Source: Solobacterium sp. UBA1761
GTDB taxonomy: Bacteria; Bacillota_I; Bacilli_A; Erysipelotrichales; Erysipelotrichaceae
Direction: 5' to 3'
Assembly (NCBI GenBank): GCA_002315565.1
Contig: DCHD01000030.1
Coordinates: 426 to 34,989 of the forward strand
DNA length: 34,564 bases
The position numbers and the translations under genes are program-made. Position 1 is the first letter of the stretch. Every line of letters begins with the position of its first letter. This document shows positions 23,036 through 29,825 of the stretch, in pieces. The notes under the pieces are model-generated. The model was not told the origin of the DNA, ran no database searches, and worked only from the letters and a program-made list of their open reading frames with translations.

Positions 23036-23065
23036 TTGTAACATTTTTGTAATAACCGATATATT
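23036..23065 (+). promoter_or_regulatory. Promoter of the repeat-peptide gene
   Basis: TTGTAA (23036-23041) and TATATT (23060-23065) are 18 bases apart. A second TTTTGTAA-like copy starts 11 bases downstream (23047-23052 for TTGTAA), making a direct repeat inside the promoter spacer. The expected start near 23072 gives a leader of about 27 bases with AAGGGGAG as ribosome site. Confidence 0.5.
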
Positions 23066-23098
23066 ACGATAGTTATAAATAAAAGGGGAGAATTGAAA

Positions 23099-23431
23099 AT
23101 GAGCTTAAAGAAAAAACCTGTTGAATTAAATGATGACGAATTAGAAAATGTTGCTGGCGGTAGATCAGTAGATGCTATGGTAAAAGACAACATGAACGCA
23201 GATGCAATGAATGTTAATGCCATTGAAGTTCTGAAAGCTGTCAAGGATGCTATGGTTAGATTAGGTGTTAGCAAGGACGCAATGTCAACAAATGCGATGG
23301 CGGTAGATGCCATTGTAAAAGATGCTATGGAATCACTGCATATCAGCAAAGACAACATGGTTGGTATTAAAATTATTAAAGACTGTGTTAAAAAAGAATT
23401 TAACGATATGCAGGCTGCATTCAAAAACTAA
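23099..23431 (+). CDS. Double-glycine-leader peptide with pentad-repeat core
   Basis: This 110-residue protein is not one I recognise. Residues 1-21 form a leader with LNDDELENVAGG, the double-glycine signal used by bacteriocin and other peptide precursors that are cut by C39-type or related peptidases. The remaining 89 residues hold 15 contiguous five-residue units (residues 23-97) whose last position is Met, Ile, Val or Ala, usually preceded by D/N and A/N: DAM, DNM, NAM, NAI, DAI. There is only one Cys (KDC), so lanthionine or multiple disulfide chemistry is unlikely. I chose ATG 23099, eight bases after AAGGGGAG; a TTG at 23093 is too close to that site. No transporter, peptidase or modifying enzyme of a known peptide system is adjacent. 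Confidence 0.8.
   Translation: MSLKKKPVELNDDELENVAGGRSVDAMVKDNMNADAMNVNAIEVLKAVKDAMVRLGVSKDAMSTNAMAVDAIVKDAMESLHISKDNMVGIKIIKDCVKKEFNDMQAAFKN
23165..23389 (+). repeat. Fifteen tandem pentads (15-base period) in the peptide core
   Basis: Units in order are SVDAM, VKDNM, NADAM, NVNAI, EVLKA, VKDAM, VRLGV, SKDAM, STNAM, AVDAI, VKDAM, ESLHI, SKDNM, VGIKI and IKDCV. Units 6-8 and 11-13 repeat as a larger block (VKDAM, a less conserved unit, SKDAM or SKDNM), hinting at a 25-residue duplication. Codons differ between copies (gat gct, gac gca, aat gcg), so the protein pattern has been kept while the DNA diverged. Confidence 0.9.
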
Positions 23432-23442
23432 TTGAAAATGTT

Positions 23443-23466
23443 AAAGAAACCAAAAAGGTTTCTTTT
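23443..23466 (+). terminator. Terminator after the repeat-peptide gene
   Basis: AAAGAAACC (23443-23451) pairs with GGTTTCTTT (23457-23465) around five A, followed by further T-rich bases. It may also attenuate transcription into the peptidase gene, whose ribosome site follows within ten bases. Confidence 0.8.
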
Positions 23467-23483
23467 CATTATTGGAGGTTTCT

Positions 23484-25307
23484 ATGAAGTACGTAAAAAA
23501 GATAACTACTATTCTGTTTGCGGCGCTGTTACTTTGTTCATGTGCTGTCAAACAGGATATTGAACTTAAAGACAGCAGTTATTATCTTGAACAGCTGGAA
23601 AATTATACGCCAAGAGAAAAGAATAAAAACAAGACAAAGGACTATGAAAAATTCTTAGATTTTGAGGATTCAGTATTTCATGAGTATCTTGAACATGATT
23701 ATATTGAAATGCGTTCATACATCGTTGATTATGAAAATTACGGCGTGATAAAACCCGCTGTAGGCTGGGGCACACTTGAATATCAGAATTATTCTGATGC
23801 TGAGTTCTATAATGATATTCTTGTAAAACTCAGAGAAATCAGATTTAAAAAGTTGAGTTATACTCAGCAGTTTGAATATGAAAAACTTGAGTATTATCTC
23901 CTTGAGAAAATATGTGAATGTTATTACAAAGAGTATGGTCCTTTATTTTCTATCAGTAATGACCTGCTTGGATATATGTTCTTCAACCTCGATGAACTTC
24001 CATTTGATACAGAGGAATATGTAACTGATTATTTTGAACTTCTTCACGATTTTCCAAGATATATGTCTGATGCGCTTGTTTATACTTCAAAACAGGCAGA
24101 TAAGGGAATTTATACCGACAATGAGTCAATTGATTATAACTGTGACTATATCGTTGAACTGATTGGTGATGAAGAAGGCAATGATTTTACAAACAGTTTC
24201 AATACAAAGATAGATAAACTTGATTTTATTTCTGACGATAAAAAGCAGGAATACAAGAAAACAAATGAAGAGATAGTAGAAAATGAGATTATTCCATGTC
24301 TTCAGAATCTGAGTGAAGAACTGCTCAAATATTACGATATGGCTGATACTGATACGGCGTATCAGTGTTTCTATTCCAAAGATTATGCAAGATTTATGCT
24401 GATGCTCAATACTTCGAGCAATGCTGATCCTCAGACACTTTTTGACAGAACACTTTCCGATCTCAATAAAATAGGTGCAGATTATCTTGCCATCAAAGAT
24501 GATGAGTCAATGGTGGATGAAAAATTCGAGATTCTTTTTGCTGACGGATATGGTGGACTGGGTTTAAGTGATACTGAGACACTTGATTATCTTGAAGGAA
24601 TAATTCCTCAGATTGTTCCTGCACTTGATGAATATAATTATGAAATCTCACCTCTTGATGCAACAAATGAAGGATCAAATGTAATTGCCTATCACATTGC
24701 ACCGGCTATTGATAAACCGGATGGCACAATCATCAGAACAAATCCACTTATGTTCGGTTATGATCAGATTTCTGATTATACTGTTGTTGCCCATGAAGGA
24801 CTTCCTGGACACATGTATCAGAATCTTTATTATCTGAGTACCAATCCTGCTGATATTACCGGTATCTACCGTTATATCGGCTATAAAGAAGGATGGGCTA
24901 CCTATTCTATGCTGGAGGCTCTTGAACTGTCAGGAATTAAGTCAGAAGCTCTATTGACCTATGAAAGACTTTACTGGATGCTTGATTACTATATGTGTGC
25001 ACTCGGTGATATCTACTACAACTATATGGGTGGTACTGTAGAAGAATTTGCCAAGATTCTTGATGATAACGGCTGGAATGATGAATATGCTGAGACTGTA
25101 CACGATATTGTCAGAAAGAATCCTGGTACTAATCTGGCATATGGTGTCGGTTATATGCAGATAATGAGCATGCGCACAAGAGCTGAAGAAGCGCTTGGTG
25201 ATAAGTTTGATGTGGTTGAATTCCATAAGGAACTTCTGATTCATGGACCTCTTCCAATGGTGGTAATGGAAAAAGCTGTAGATGACTATATAGAAGCAAA
25301 CAAGTAA
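23484..25307 (+). CDS. DUF885 family metallopeptidase-like lipoprotein
   Basis: This 607-residue protein has a lipoprotein signal with lipobox LCSC (lipidated C20) and a long mostly helical body typical of DUF885, a family related to zinc oligopeptidases. The metal site is visible as AHEGLPGHMYQ (H437, E438, H442) with a downstream E469 in KEGWATY as probable third ligand. It should act outside the membrane and cut peptides; natural substrates are unknown. I chose ATG 23484, with GGAGG five bases upstream; the in-frame TTG at 23472 precedes that site and is not usable. The gene follows the double-glycine peptide gene by 52 bases with a hairpin between, so shared transcription depends on read-through. 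Confidence 0.85.
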   Translation: MKYVKKITTILFAALLLCSCAVKQDIELKDSSYYLEQLENYTPREKNKNKTKDYEKFLDFEDSVFHEYLEHDYIEMRSYIVDYENYGVIKPAVGWGTLEYQNYSDAEFYNDILVKLREIRFKKLSYTQQFEYEKLEYYLLEKICECYYKEYGPLFSISNDLLGYMFFNLDELPFDTEEYVTDYFELLHDFPRYMSDALVYTSKQADKGIYTDNESIDYNCDYIVELIGDEEGNDFTNSFNTKIDKLDFISDDKKQEYKKTNEEIVENEIIPCLQNLSEELLKYYDMADTDTAYQCFYSKDYARFMLMLNTSSNADPQTLFDRTLSDLNKIGADYLAIKDDESMVDEKFEILFADGYGGLGLSDTETLDYLEGIIPQIVPALDEYNYEISPLDATNEGSNVIAYHIAPAIDKPDGTIIRTNPLMFGYDQISDYTVVAHEGLPGHMYQNLYYLSTNPADITGIYRYIGYKEGWATYSMLEALELSGIKSEALLTYERLYWMLDYYMCALGDIYYNYMGGTVEEFAKILDDNGWNDEYAETVHDIVRKNPGTNLAYGVGYMQIMSMRTRAEEALGDKFDVVEFHKELLIHGPLPMVVMEKAVDDYIEANK

Positions 25308-25313
25308 AAGATG

Positions 25314-25341
25314 AGCGTTATCCTTAAAGGATAGCGCTTTT
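25314..25341 (+). terminator. Terminator after the DUF885 gene
   Basis: AGCGTTATCC (25314-25323) pairs with GGATAGCGCT (25329-25338), with one G-T pair, followed by T. Confidence 0.8.
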
Positions 25342-25349
25342 GTTATAAT
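25341..25349 (+). promoter_or_regulatory. Extended -10 directly before the SGNH start codon
   Basis: TGTTATAAT is a perfect extended -10. Its hexamer ends six bases before the GTG at 25356, so the expected start of transcription is the G of the start codon. It follows directly on the upstream terminator. Confidence 0.65.
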
Positions 25350-25355
25350 TAAGTA

Positions 25356-25985
25356 GTGAAAAATGTATTATGTTTCGGTGATTCCATCACCAGAGGTACC
25401 GCTCCGGTTACAGGCGAAAGATATCCTAGAAATGTCCGTTATACAGGCATTCTTCAGTCACTGCTTGGTGAAGAATATCTGGTAATAGAAGAGGGACTCA
25501 ACGGCAGAACGTGTCTTATTGAAAGAAAAACCGACAGTTATCGGAATGCTCAATGTTATGTGGAGGCATGTATCGGTTCACATCAGCCAGTTGACTATAT
25601 GATAGTGATGCTTGGTTCAAATGATGCGATTGCTTCATTTGATGCATCAGCTGATTATATTGCACAGGGGATGAGACAACTTGTCGGTAGGATTATCGAC
25701 TATACCAATGCTCATCAGGGTGGAAACCTTAAACTGATTCTCTGCTGTCCTCCCGAAACAAATGCCAACTGGAAGAATTCACCGATTAGAGAAGAACTAA
25801 TTGGTTCAAAAGAAAAGACTCATGCACTGATTGAAAAATACAGGAAGATAGCAGATGATTATGGCATTATCTTCTTCAATACGAATGACTATGTAGAAGC
25901 ATCCAAAGAGGACTCTGTTCACCTGAATGCAGATATGCAGAGGAAATTTGCTGAGGCTATTGCCGAAGTTATTAGGAGCAACTGA
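25356..25985 (+). CDS. SGNH/GDSL hydrolase (arylesterase/acyltransferase type)
   Basis: This 209-residue cytosolic protein has the four SGNH blocks: S10 in CFGDSITRG, Gly in EEGLNGRT (46-52), N89 in MLGSND, and D186/H189 in DSVHLN. The order VIEEGLNGRT then VMLGSND closely resembles the arylesterase branch that includes the Mycobacterium smegmatis acyltransferase. It probably hydrolyses small acyl or aryl esters. The start is a GTG at 25356 that coincides with the expected transcription start. The only upstream alternatives would lie in the promoter. The PAP2 gene follows one base after its stop, with AGGAG inside this gene, so they form an operon. Confidence 0.87.
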   Translation: MKNVLCFGDSITRGTAPVTGERYPRNVRYTGILQSLLGEEYLVIEEGLNGRTCLIERKTDSYRNAQCYVEACIGSHQPVDYMIVMLGSNDAIASFDASADYIAQGMRQLVGRIIDYTNAHQGGNLKLILCCPPETNANWKNSPIREELIGSKEKTHALIEKYRKIADDYGIIFFNTNDYVEASKEDSVHLNADMQRKFAEAIAEVIRSN

Positions 25986-25986
25986 T

Positions 25987-26904
25987 ATGGGAAGTGCATT
26001 TTATTTTGACTGGGAAGTCAAACTGATTGAAACAGTTCAGGCTTTATTTCCAGAATGGTTTATAAAATTTCTGAAGATAATTACTGAATGTGGTGATATT
26101 GCTGTTGCTGTTGGAGTAATCGGATTGATGTACTGGTGCATTGACTGTAAAAAGGGCAGAAAGGTTGCACTGACTGCTGTTATGGCAATGACAACTTTCC
26201 CATTAATCAAGAACATCTTCTTACGTATCAGACCATATATGGCTCATGATACTGTAAAGTGTCTGAAGCCTGTAACAGAAGGAGATATCTATTCTTTAAA
26301 GATTCAGGGTTATTCATTCCCAAGTGGGCATTCAGCTATTTCCATGAGCCTGTTCGGATCGCTTTTTAAAGAATATGCAATCAAAGCATTAAGAATTGTT
26401 GTTGCGCTTATTGTTCTTTTTGTAGGTATATCACGTTTTACTGTCGGTGTACATTATCCTACTGATGTTCTTGCAGGCTGGTCTATCGGACTTGTTTCTA
26501 TATTTGTGGTTGATTATCTTGAAAAACATTTTAAGCCAAAATTCTACTATCCTGTTATCTGGATTATTATGGCTGCTGGCATGCTGTACTGTCACACTGA
26601 TGATTATTTTACCGCCTATGGTGCACTGTTTGGATTTACAATCGGTGATCTTGTCAATGAAAGACTTGGCGGATTTGAAAAACCAAAGAAATTCTGGTGG
26701 GGTCTATTAAGAATATTAGGCGGAGTTGGGATATACTTCGCAATAAGTACGTTGATGAAAATGCCACTCAGTGAAGAGTTTCTGGAAAGCGGTACATTTG
26801 CAGCAAATATCTACCGTACATTAAGATATGCGCTTTCTATCTTTGCAAGTTTTGGACCATATCCGCAGTTGTTTAATCGTATTGAAGGAAGAGTGAACAG
26901 ATAA
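25987..26904 (+). CDS. PAP2-family membrane phosphatase
   Basis: This 305-residue integral membrane protein has the three-part phosphatidic acid phosphatase 2 signature: KNIFLRIRP (K75, R82, P83), FPSGHS (H115) and SRFTVGVHYPTD (R150, H156, D160). The active site faces the outside and typically dephosphorylates lipid phosphates such as undecaprenyl or phosphatidyl-glycerol phosphate. About eight membrane segments are seen, three of them beyond the catalytic core at the C-terminus. I chose ATG 25987, with AGGAG eight bases upstream; an ATG at 25927 lies inside the SGNH gene without a good site. The stop overlaps the arcA start codon by one base. Confidence 0.9.
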   Translation: MGSAFYFDWEVKLIETVQALFPEWFIKFLKIITECGDIAVAVGVIGLMYWCIDCKKGRKVALTAVMAMTTFPLIKNIFLRIRPYMAHDTVKCLKPVTEGDIYSLKIQGYSFPSGHSAISMSLFGSLFKEYAIKALRIVVALIVLFVGISRFTVGVHYPTDVLAGWSIGLVSIFVVDYLEKHFKPKFYYPVIWIIMAAGMLYCHTDDYFTAYGALFGFTIGDLVNERLGGFEKPKKFWWGLLRILGGVGIYFAISTLMKMPLSEEFLESGTFAANIYRTLRYALSIFASFGPYPQLFNRIEGRVNR

Positions 26905-28124
26905 TGATACATGTAACAAGTGAAATTAAGCCATTAAAGAAAGTCCTTCTTCACAGACCTGGAGAAGAACTTCTTAATATCATTCCAGAAAGACTTACTG
27001 ATCTGCTTTTTGATGATATTCCATATCTCAAGATTGCCCAGAAGGAACATGATGCTTTTGCTGAAGTTTTAAGGCAGAACGGGGTTGAAACAGTATATAT
27101 TGAAGAACTTATGGCTGAGACATTGGACCAAAGACCAGAAATCAGAATGCTGTTTCTTAAACAGTTTGTTGAAGAAGCTGATATCAATTCCAATTATTAT
27201 ACAAATCTGATTATCGACTATCTGAATGAAAATTATCCAAAGAACATCGATCTGGTAAACAAGCTTATTGCCGGTATGCGACTTAATGAACTGCCAAAAG
27301 AAAAGGCCAACACTTTGATTGACCATGTACAGTCCTATGAATCTACAATGCTTCTGAATCCTCTTCCAAATCTTTATTTCCAGAGGGATCCGTTTTCAAG
27401 TATTGGTAGTGGTATTTCACTTCATAAGATGCACACCAAGACCAGAAGCAGAGAAACGATTTTTGCTGAATATATCTTCAATTACCATAAAGATTACAAG
27501 GATACAAAGAAGTATTATGACCGTTATGAGTTTGATTCTATTGAAGGCGGTGATGTTATGAACCTCAATGAAAAGACTCTCGTTATCGGTATATCTGAAC
27601 GTACTTCACCTGATGCTATTGAAACTCTTGCCAAGAAGTGTTTTGCAGATCCTGAATGTATGATTGAAGAAGTATATGCGGTTACCATTCCGAAGTCACG
27701 TGCTTTCATGCATCTTGATACAGTGTTTACACAGATTGACTATAATAAATTTACTGTTCATCCATTGATTGTTGGACCAATGAAAGTATTCAGACTTACT
27801 GATTCTGGCAATAGAAAAATCAATATTACGGAAATTAATAAACCACTTGATGAAATACTGAAAGAAATACTAAAACTTGACCACGTTGATTTGCTTCCTT
27901 GTGGTGGCGGTGATATTATTGCTGCTTCAAGAGAACAGTGGAATGATGGGTCAAATACCCTATGTATATCACCAGGGAAGATAATCACCTACGAAAGAAA
28001 TGAAGTTACCAATGAGTATCTACGATCTAAGGGTTTGACGGTACTTGAGATACCTTCATGTGAGCTTTCAAGAGGAAGAGGCGGTCCTAGATGTATGTCA
28101 ATGCCGCTTGTTAGAGAAGATTAG
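26904..28124 (+). CDS. arcA: Arginine deiminase
   Basis: This 406-residue cytosolic enzyme converts arginine to citrulline and ammonia. The active-site residues line up with the family: D162 in FQRDPF, E214 in SIEGGDV, H270 and D272 in MHLDTVF, and the nucleophile C397 in GGPRCMSMPL near the C-terminus. The length is typical. It is translationally coupled to the PAP2 gene (one-base overlap). The usual partners, ornithine transcarbamylase, carbamate kinase and the arginine/ornithine exchanger, are not in the window, so ATP yield would depend on genes elsewhere. Alone it could serve acid resistance through ammonia production. Confidence 0.95.
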   Translation: MIHVTSEIKPLKKVLLHRPGEELLNIIPERLTDLLFDDIPYLKIAQKEHDAFAEVLRQNGVETVYIEELMAETLDQRPEIRMLFLKQFVEEADINSNYYTNLIIDYLNENYPKNIDLVNKLIAGMRLNELPKEKANTLIDHVQSYESTMLLNPLPNLYFQRDPFSSIGSGISLHKMHTKTRSRETIFAEYIFNYHKDYKDTKKYYDRYEFDSIEGGDVMNLNEKTLVIGISERTSPDAIETLAKKCFADPECMIEEVYAVTIPKSRAFMHLDTVFTQIDYNKFTVHPLIVGPMKVFRLTDSGNRKINITEINKPLDEILKEILKLDHVDLLPCGGGDIIAASREQWNDGSNTLCISPGKIITYERNEVTNEYLRSKGLTVLEIPSCELSRGRGGPRCMSMPLVRED

Positions 28125-28128
28125 AAAT

Positions 28129-28156
28129 AAAGAAACCGTATTACAAGGTTTCTTTT
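28129..28156. terminator. Bidirectional terminator between arcA and the 53-residue ORF
   Basis: AAAGAAACC (28129-28137) pairs with GGTTTCTTT (28147-28155) around a nine-base loop that holds the stop codon of the convergent small ORF. Its arms are identical to those of the terminator at 23443-23465. Confidence 0.75.
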
Positions 28157-28302
28157 ACTATAGCGATACATTCGCTCATATTCATTGATGAATATCTGTC
28201 TTTAAGATCTGATGAAATATCAGCTATTACATCGTTTCTGTTTCCTGCGTAGATGTTTGACAGGAATCTGATTTCTTTGATTAATTCTTCTTTATTTGGC
28301 AT
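28141..28302 (-). CDS. Small hypothetical protein (53 residues)
   Basis: I do not recognise this protein. It is short, charged and probably helical: MPNKEELIKEIRFLSNIYAG, then an acidic middle and a final ECIAIVKETL. It has one Cys and no signal or membrane segment. The start was set at 28302 because a GGAGG ribosome site (28315-28311) lies eight bases upstream; longer in-frame starts at 28332 and 28317 would place that site inside the coding region. It ends in a terminator loop shared with arcA. The good ribosome site and terminator argue that it is real; the function is unknown. Confidence 0.55.
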   Translation of the reverse strand: MPNKEELIKEIRFLSNIYAGNRNDVIADISSDLKDRYSSMNMSECIAIVKETL

Positions 28303-28395
28303 GTCTATGTCCTCCATATGTACCTTAATCATATAGGACGTACATATTTGATATGGGTAAATATTTGGACATAAGTAATAATAGTTATAAAATTG

Positions 28396-28401
28396 TATAA
28401 T
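28396..28401 (+). promoter_or_regulatory. -10 element of the small membrane protein gene
   Basis: TATAAT lies 23 bases before the ATG at 28425, with GAAGG in the leader as ribosome site. No good -35 was found. The gap 28303-28424 otherwise holds only the minus-strand promoter region of the small ORF. Confidence 0.5.
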
Positions 28402-28424
28402 TAATATGTAAGAAGGTTTGTGTT

Positions 28425-28976
28425 ATGAAAAAAGAAAAGAACAGTTATGAGAAAATCAATAAAACAGGATTATACATCCCGTCATTCCTTTGTGTTGCCG
28501 GATTTATATTTACTCTCTATGTAATAGCAAATCTGGCTTCAGCAAACTTTGAACTGGTATTTACTGCTGTTTGTTATGTTTTGATACTGGTTTATGTGCT
28601 TTGGAACTATAAAGTACCTCATGGCAACATGATGAAATATCTGTTTTTGATATTTGGCTACTCACTGATTGTCAGAAGTATCTGGTCAGTTACTTACTAT
28701 GATTTCTCAATTCTTACAGCACTGGCATACGGATTGGCTGCAATGTTTGTATGTTTTACCGCTGGAAGACTTGATCGATACGAAGAGAATAAAAACCTTG
28801 CTGTAGTAATCTTCTGTATCATTATTCTGGCTTATGTGTTTGGAGTTATTTCTGTAGAGGATGCACCAAGAAGTATTGCTTATTACACGGTTGGTGCTTT
28901 GATACAGTGGCTGGCAATTGCTACTTCATATTTCAGCCGTTATCACGAACATAAGGAAGCAGGTAAAGGAAAATAA
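28425..28976 (+). CDS. Hypothetical integral membrane protein
   Basis: This 183-residue protein is not recognised. It has a basic 14-residue N-terminus and about six hydrophobic segments, at roughly 17-37, 44-60, 69-86, 92-110, 124-141 and 150-167, with short loops and a charged tail (RYHEHKEAGKGK). The N-terminus appears cytosolic by the positive-inside rule. There is no catalytic motif. It has its own promoter and a strong terminator, so it is probably a single-gene unit. The start is supported by GAAGG about nine bases upstream. Confidence 0.7.
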   Translation: MKKEKNSYEKINKTGLYIPSFLCVAGFIFTLYVIANLASANFELVFTAVCYVLILVYVLWNYKVPHGNMMKYLFLIFGYSLIVRSIWSVTYYDFSILTALAYGLAAMFVCFTAGRLDRYEENKNLAVVIFCIIILAYVFGVISVEDAPRSIAYYTVGALIQWLAIATSYFSRYHEHKEAGKGK

Positions 28977-28979
28977 TAA

Positions 28980-29004
28980 AGCAGTTCACATTGAACTGCT
29001 TTTT
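28980..29004. terminator. Bidirectional terminator between the membrane protein and PHP genes
   Basis: AGCAGTTCA (28980-28988) pairs with TGAACTGCT (28992-29000) around CAT, followed by T. The convergent PHP gene stops at 29003. Confidence 0.85.
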
Positions 29005-29797
29005 AGATTAATTCATCTTTAATAAAACTGATATTCAGACCTTCAAGTATTCTGTCGGCCTTGGTGTAATTATCCATGTCCTCAAGGATTTCAGGGTCAT
29101 GGGCATCAAAGCCATAAACAGCTTTTATATCGTAATCCTGTGCGATTTCCCAGAATTTATAGAAAGGGTACATAACGACATTGCCGCAGGAGTATTCTCT
29201 CGGTTTTCTTTTCTGTAGTTTGATGTTTACTTCAAGCGGCGTATTTGTCTTTTCGGCTTCAGCACATATTTCTTTAGAGATTCTTACGCAATCATCATCG
29301 AAATCGTATATTGAACCGCAGAAGTAATCTGGGTGGGCAAGATAGATAAACTTTCCGGTGTTCATTCCTTTTCTTACCAGATAGGAATATTTAAGCAGAT
29401 TATCGTGGTCACCGCAGTTTAAGCAGTAGTCGGTTACGGCTGTTGGATCTGGGTAATGCTGACCAAGAATCAGATAATCTGATACCTTTGACAACTCTTC
29501 CAGTTCATCTGACAGTTCGTCAAAGTATTCAAACTCAAAGCCGGTAAGAATTCTGATCTGTTTTTCATATTTCTTTTTAAGTGAATTGATTGAGTCAAGA
29601 TAACCCTGCATTTCATCATAATCCATACGATCGCCTTTTTTGGAATAGTTTTTATATGGACCATGGTCAGAAAAACCAAGTGTTTTAAAACCAGCTTTTA
29701 TAGCAGATTTAACATAATCCTCATCATCTCTTATTTCGGCGTGACCACATCTGAAGGTATGTGTATGATAATTGAAAGTCTGTCTGTTTGTTGTCAT
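29003..29797 (-). CDS. PHP-domain phosphoesterase (histidinol-phosphatase-like)
   Basis: This 264-residue cytosolic protein has the PHP metal-site motifs: HTH at 11-13 (NYHTHTFRCGH), D44/H45 in GFSDHGPY, the Glu-rich TGFEFEY, GQHYPDP, LAHPDYF and the C-terminal GFDAHDP. The order and length match the HisK/HisJ type of histidinol-phosphatase. No histidine biosynthesis genes are nearby, so the true substrate may be another phosphomonoester. I chose ATG 29797, where the PHP fold begins; extra N-terminal residues from further upstream would read across the divergent promoter region and are hydrophobic and unrelated. TATAAT ends six bases before this ATG, so the message is probably leaderless. Confidence 0.82.
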   Translation of the reverse strand: MTTNRQTFNYHTHTFRCGHAEIRDDEDYVKSAIKAGFKTLGFSDHGPYKNYSKKGDRMDYDEMQGYLDSINSLKKKYEKQIRILTGFEFEYFDELSDELEELSKVSDYLILGQHYPDPTAVTDYCLNCGDHDNLLKYSYLVRKGMNTGKFIYLAHPDYFCGSIYDFDDDCVRISKEICAEAEKTNTPLEVNIKLQKRKPREYSCGNVVMYPFYKFWEIAQDYDIKAVYGFDAHDPEILEDMDNYTKADRILEGLNISFIKDELI

Positions 29798-29809
29798 ATA
29801 ATAATTATA
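29797..29809. promoter_or_regulatory. Overlapping divergent -10 elements for PHP (-) and the rhamnose operon (+)
   Basis: TATAAT on the plus strand (29797-29802) has TTGAAA at 29772-29777 with a 19-base spacer and serves the rhamnose operon. TATAAT on the minus strand (29809-29804) serves the PHP gene and ends six bases before its ATG. The two cannot easily be used at the same time, so the operons may compete. Confidence 0.55.
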
Positions 29810-29825
29810 GTTGAAAGAGGTTAAT

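Noticed and set aside
23165..23389. Classical pentapeptide-repeat (A-D/N-L-X-X) protein
   Set aside because: The period is five, but the D/N and A are in swapped order and the central residue is Met or Ile. It also follows a double-glycine leader, which is not typical of that family.
23472..23483. TTG start for the DUF885 lipoprotein
   Set aside because: The GGAGG site lies within this extension and serves ATG 23484, which also begins a proper lipoprotein signal.
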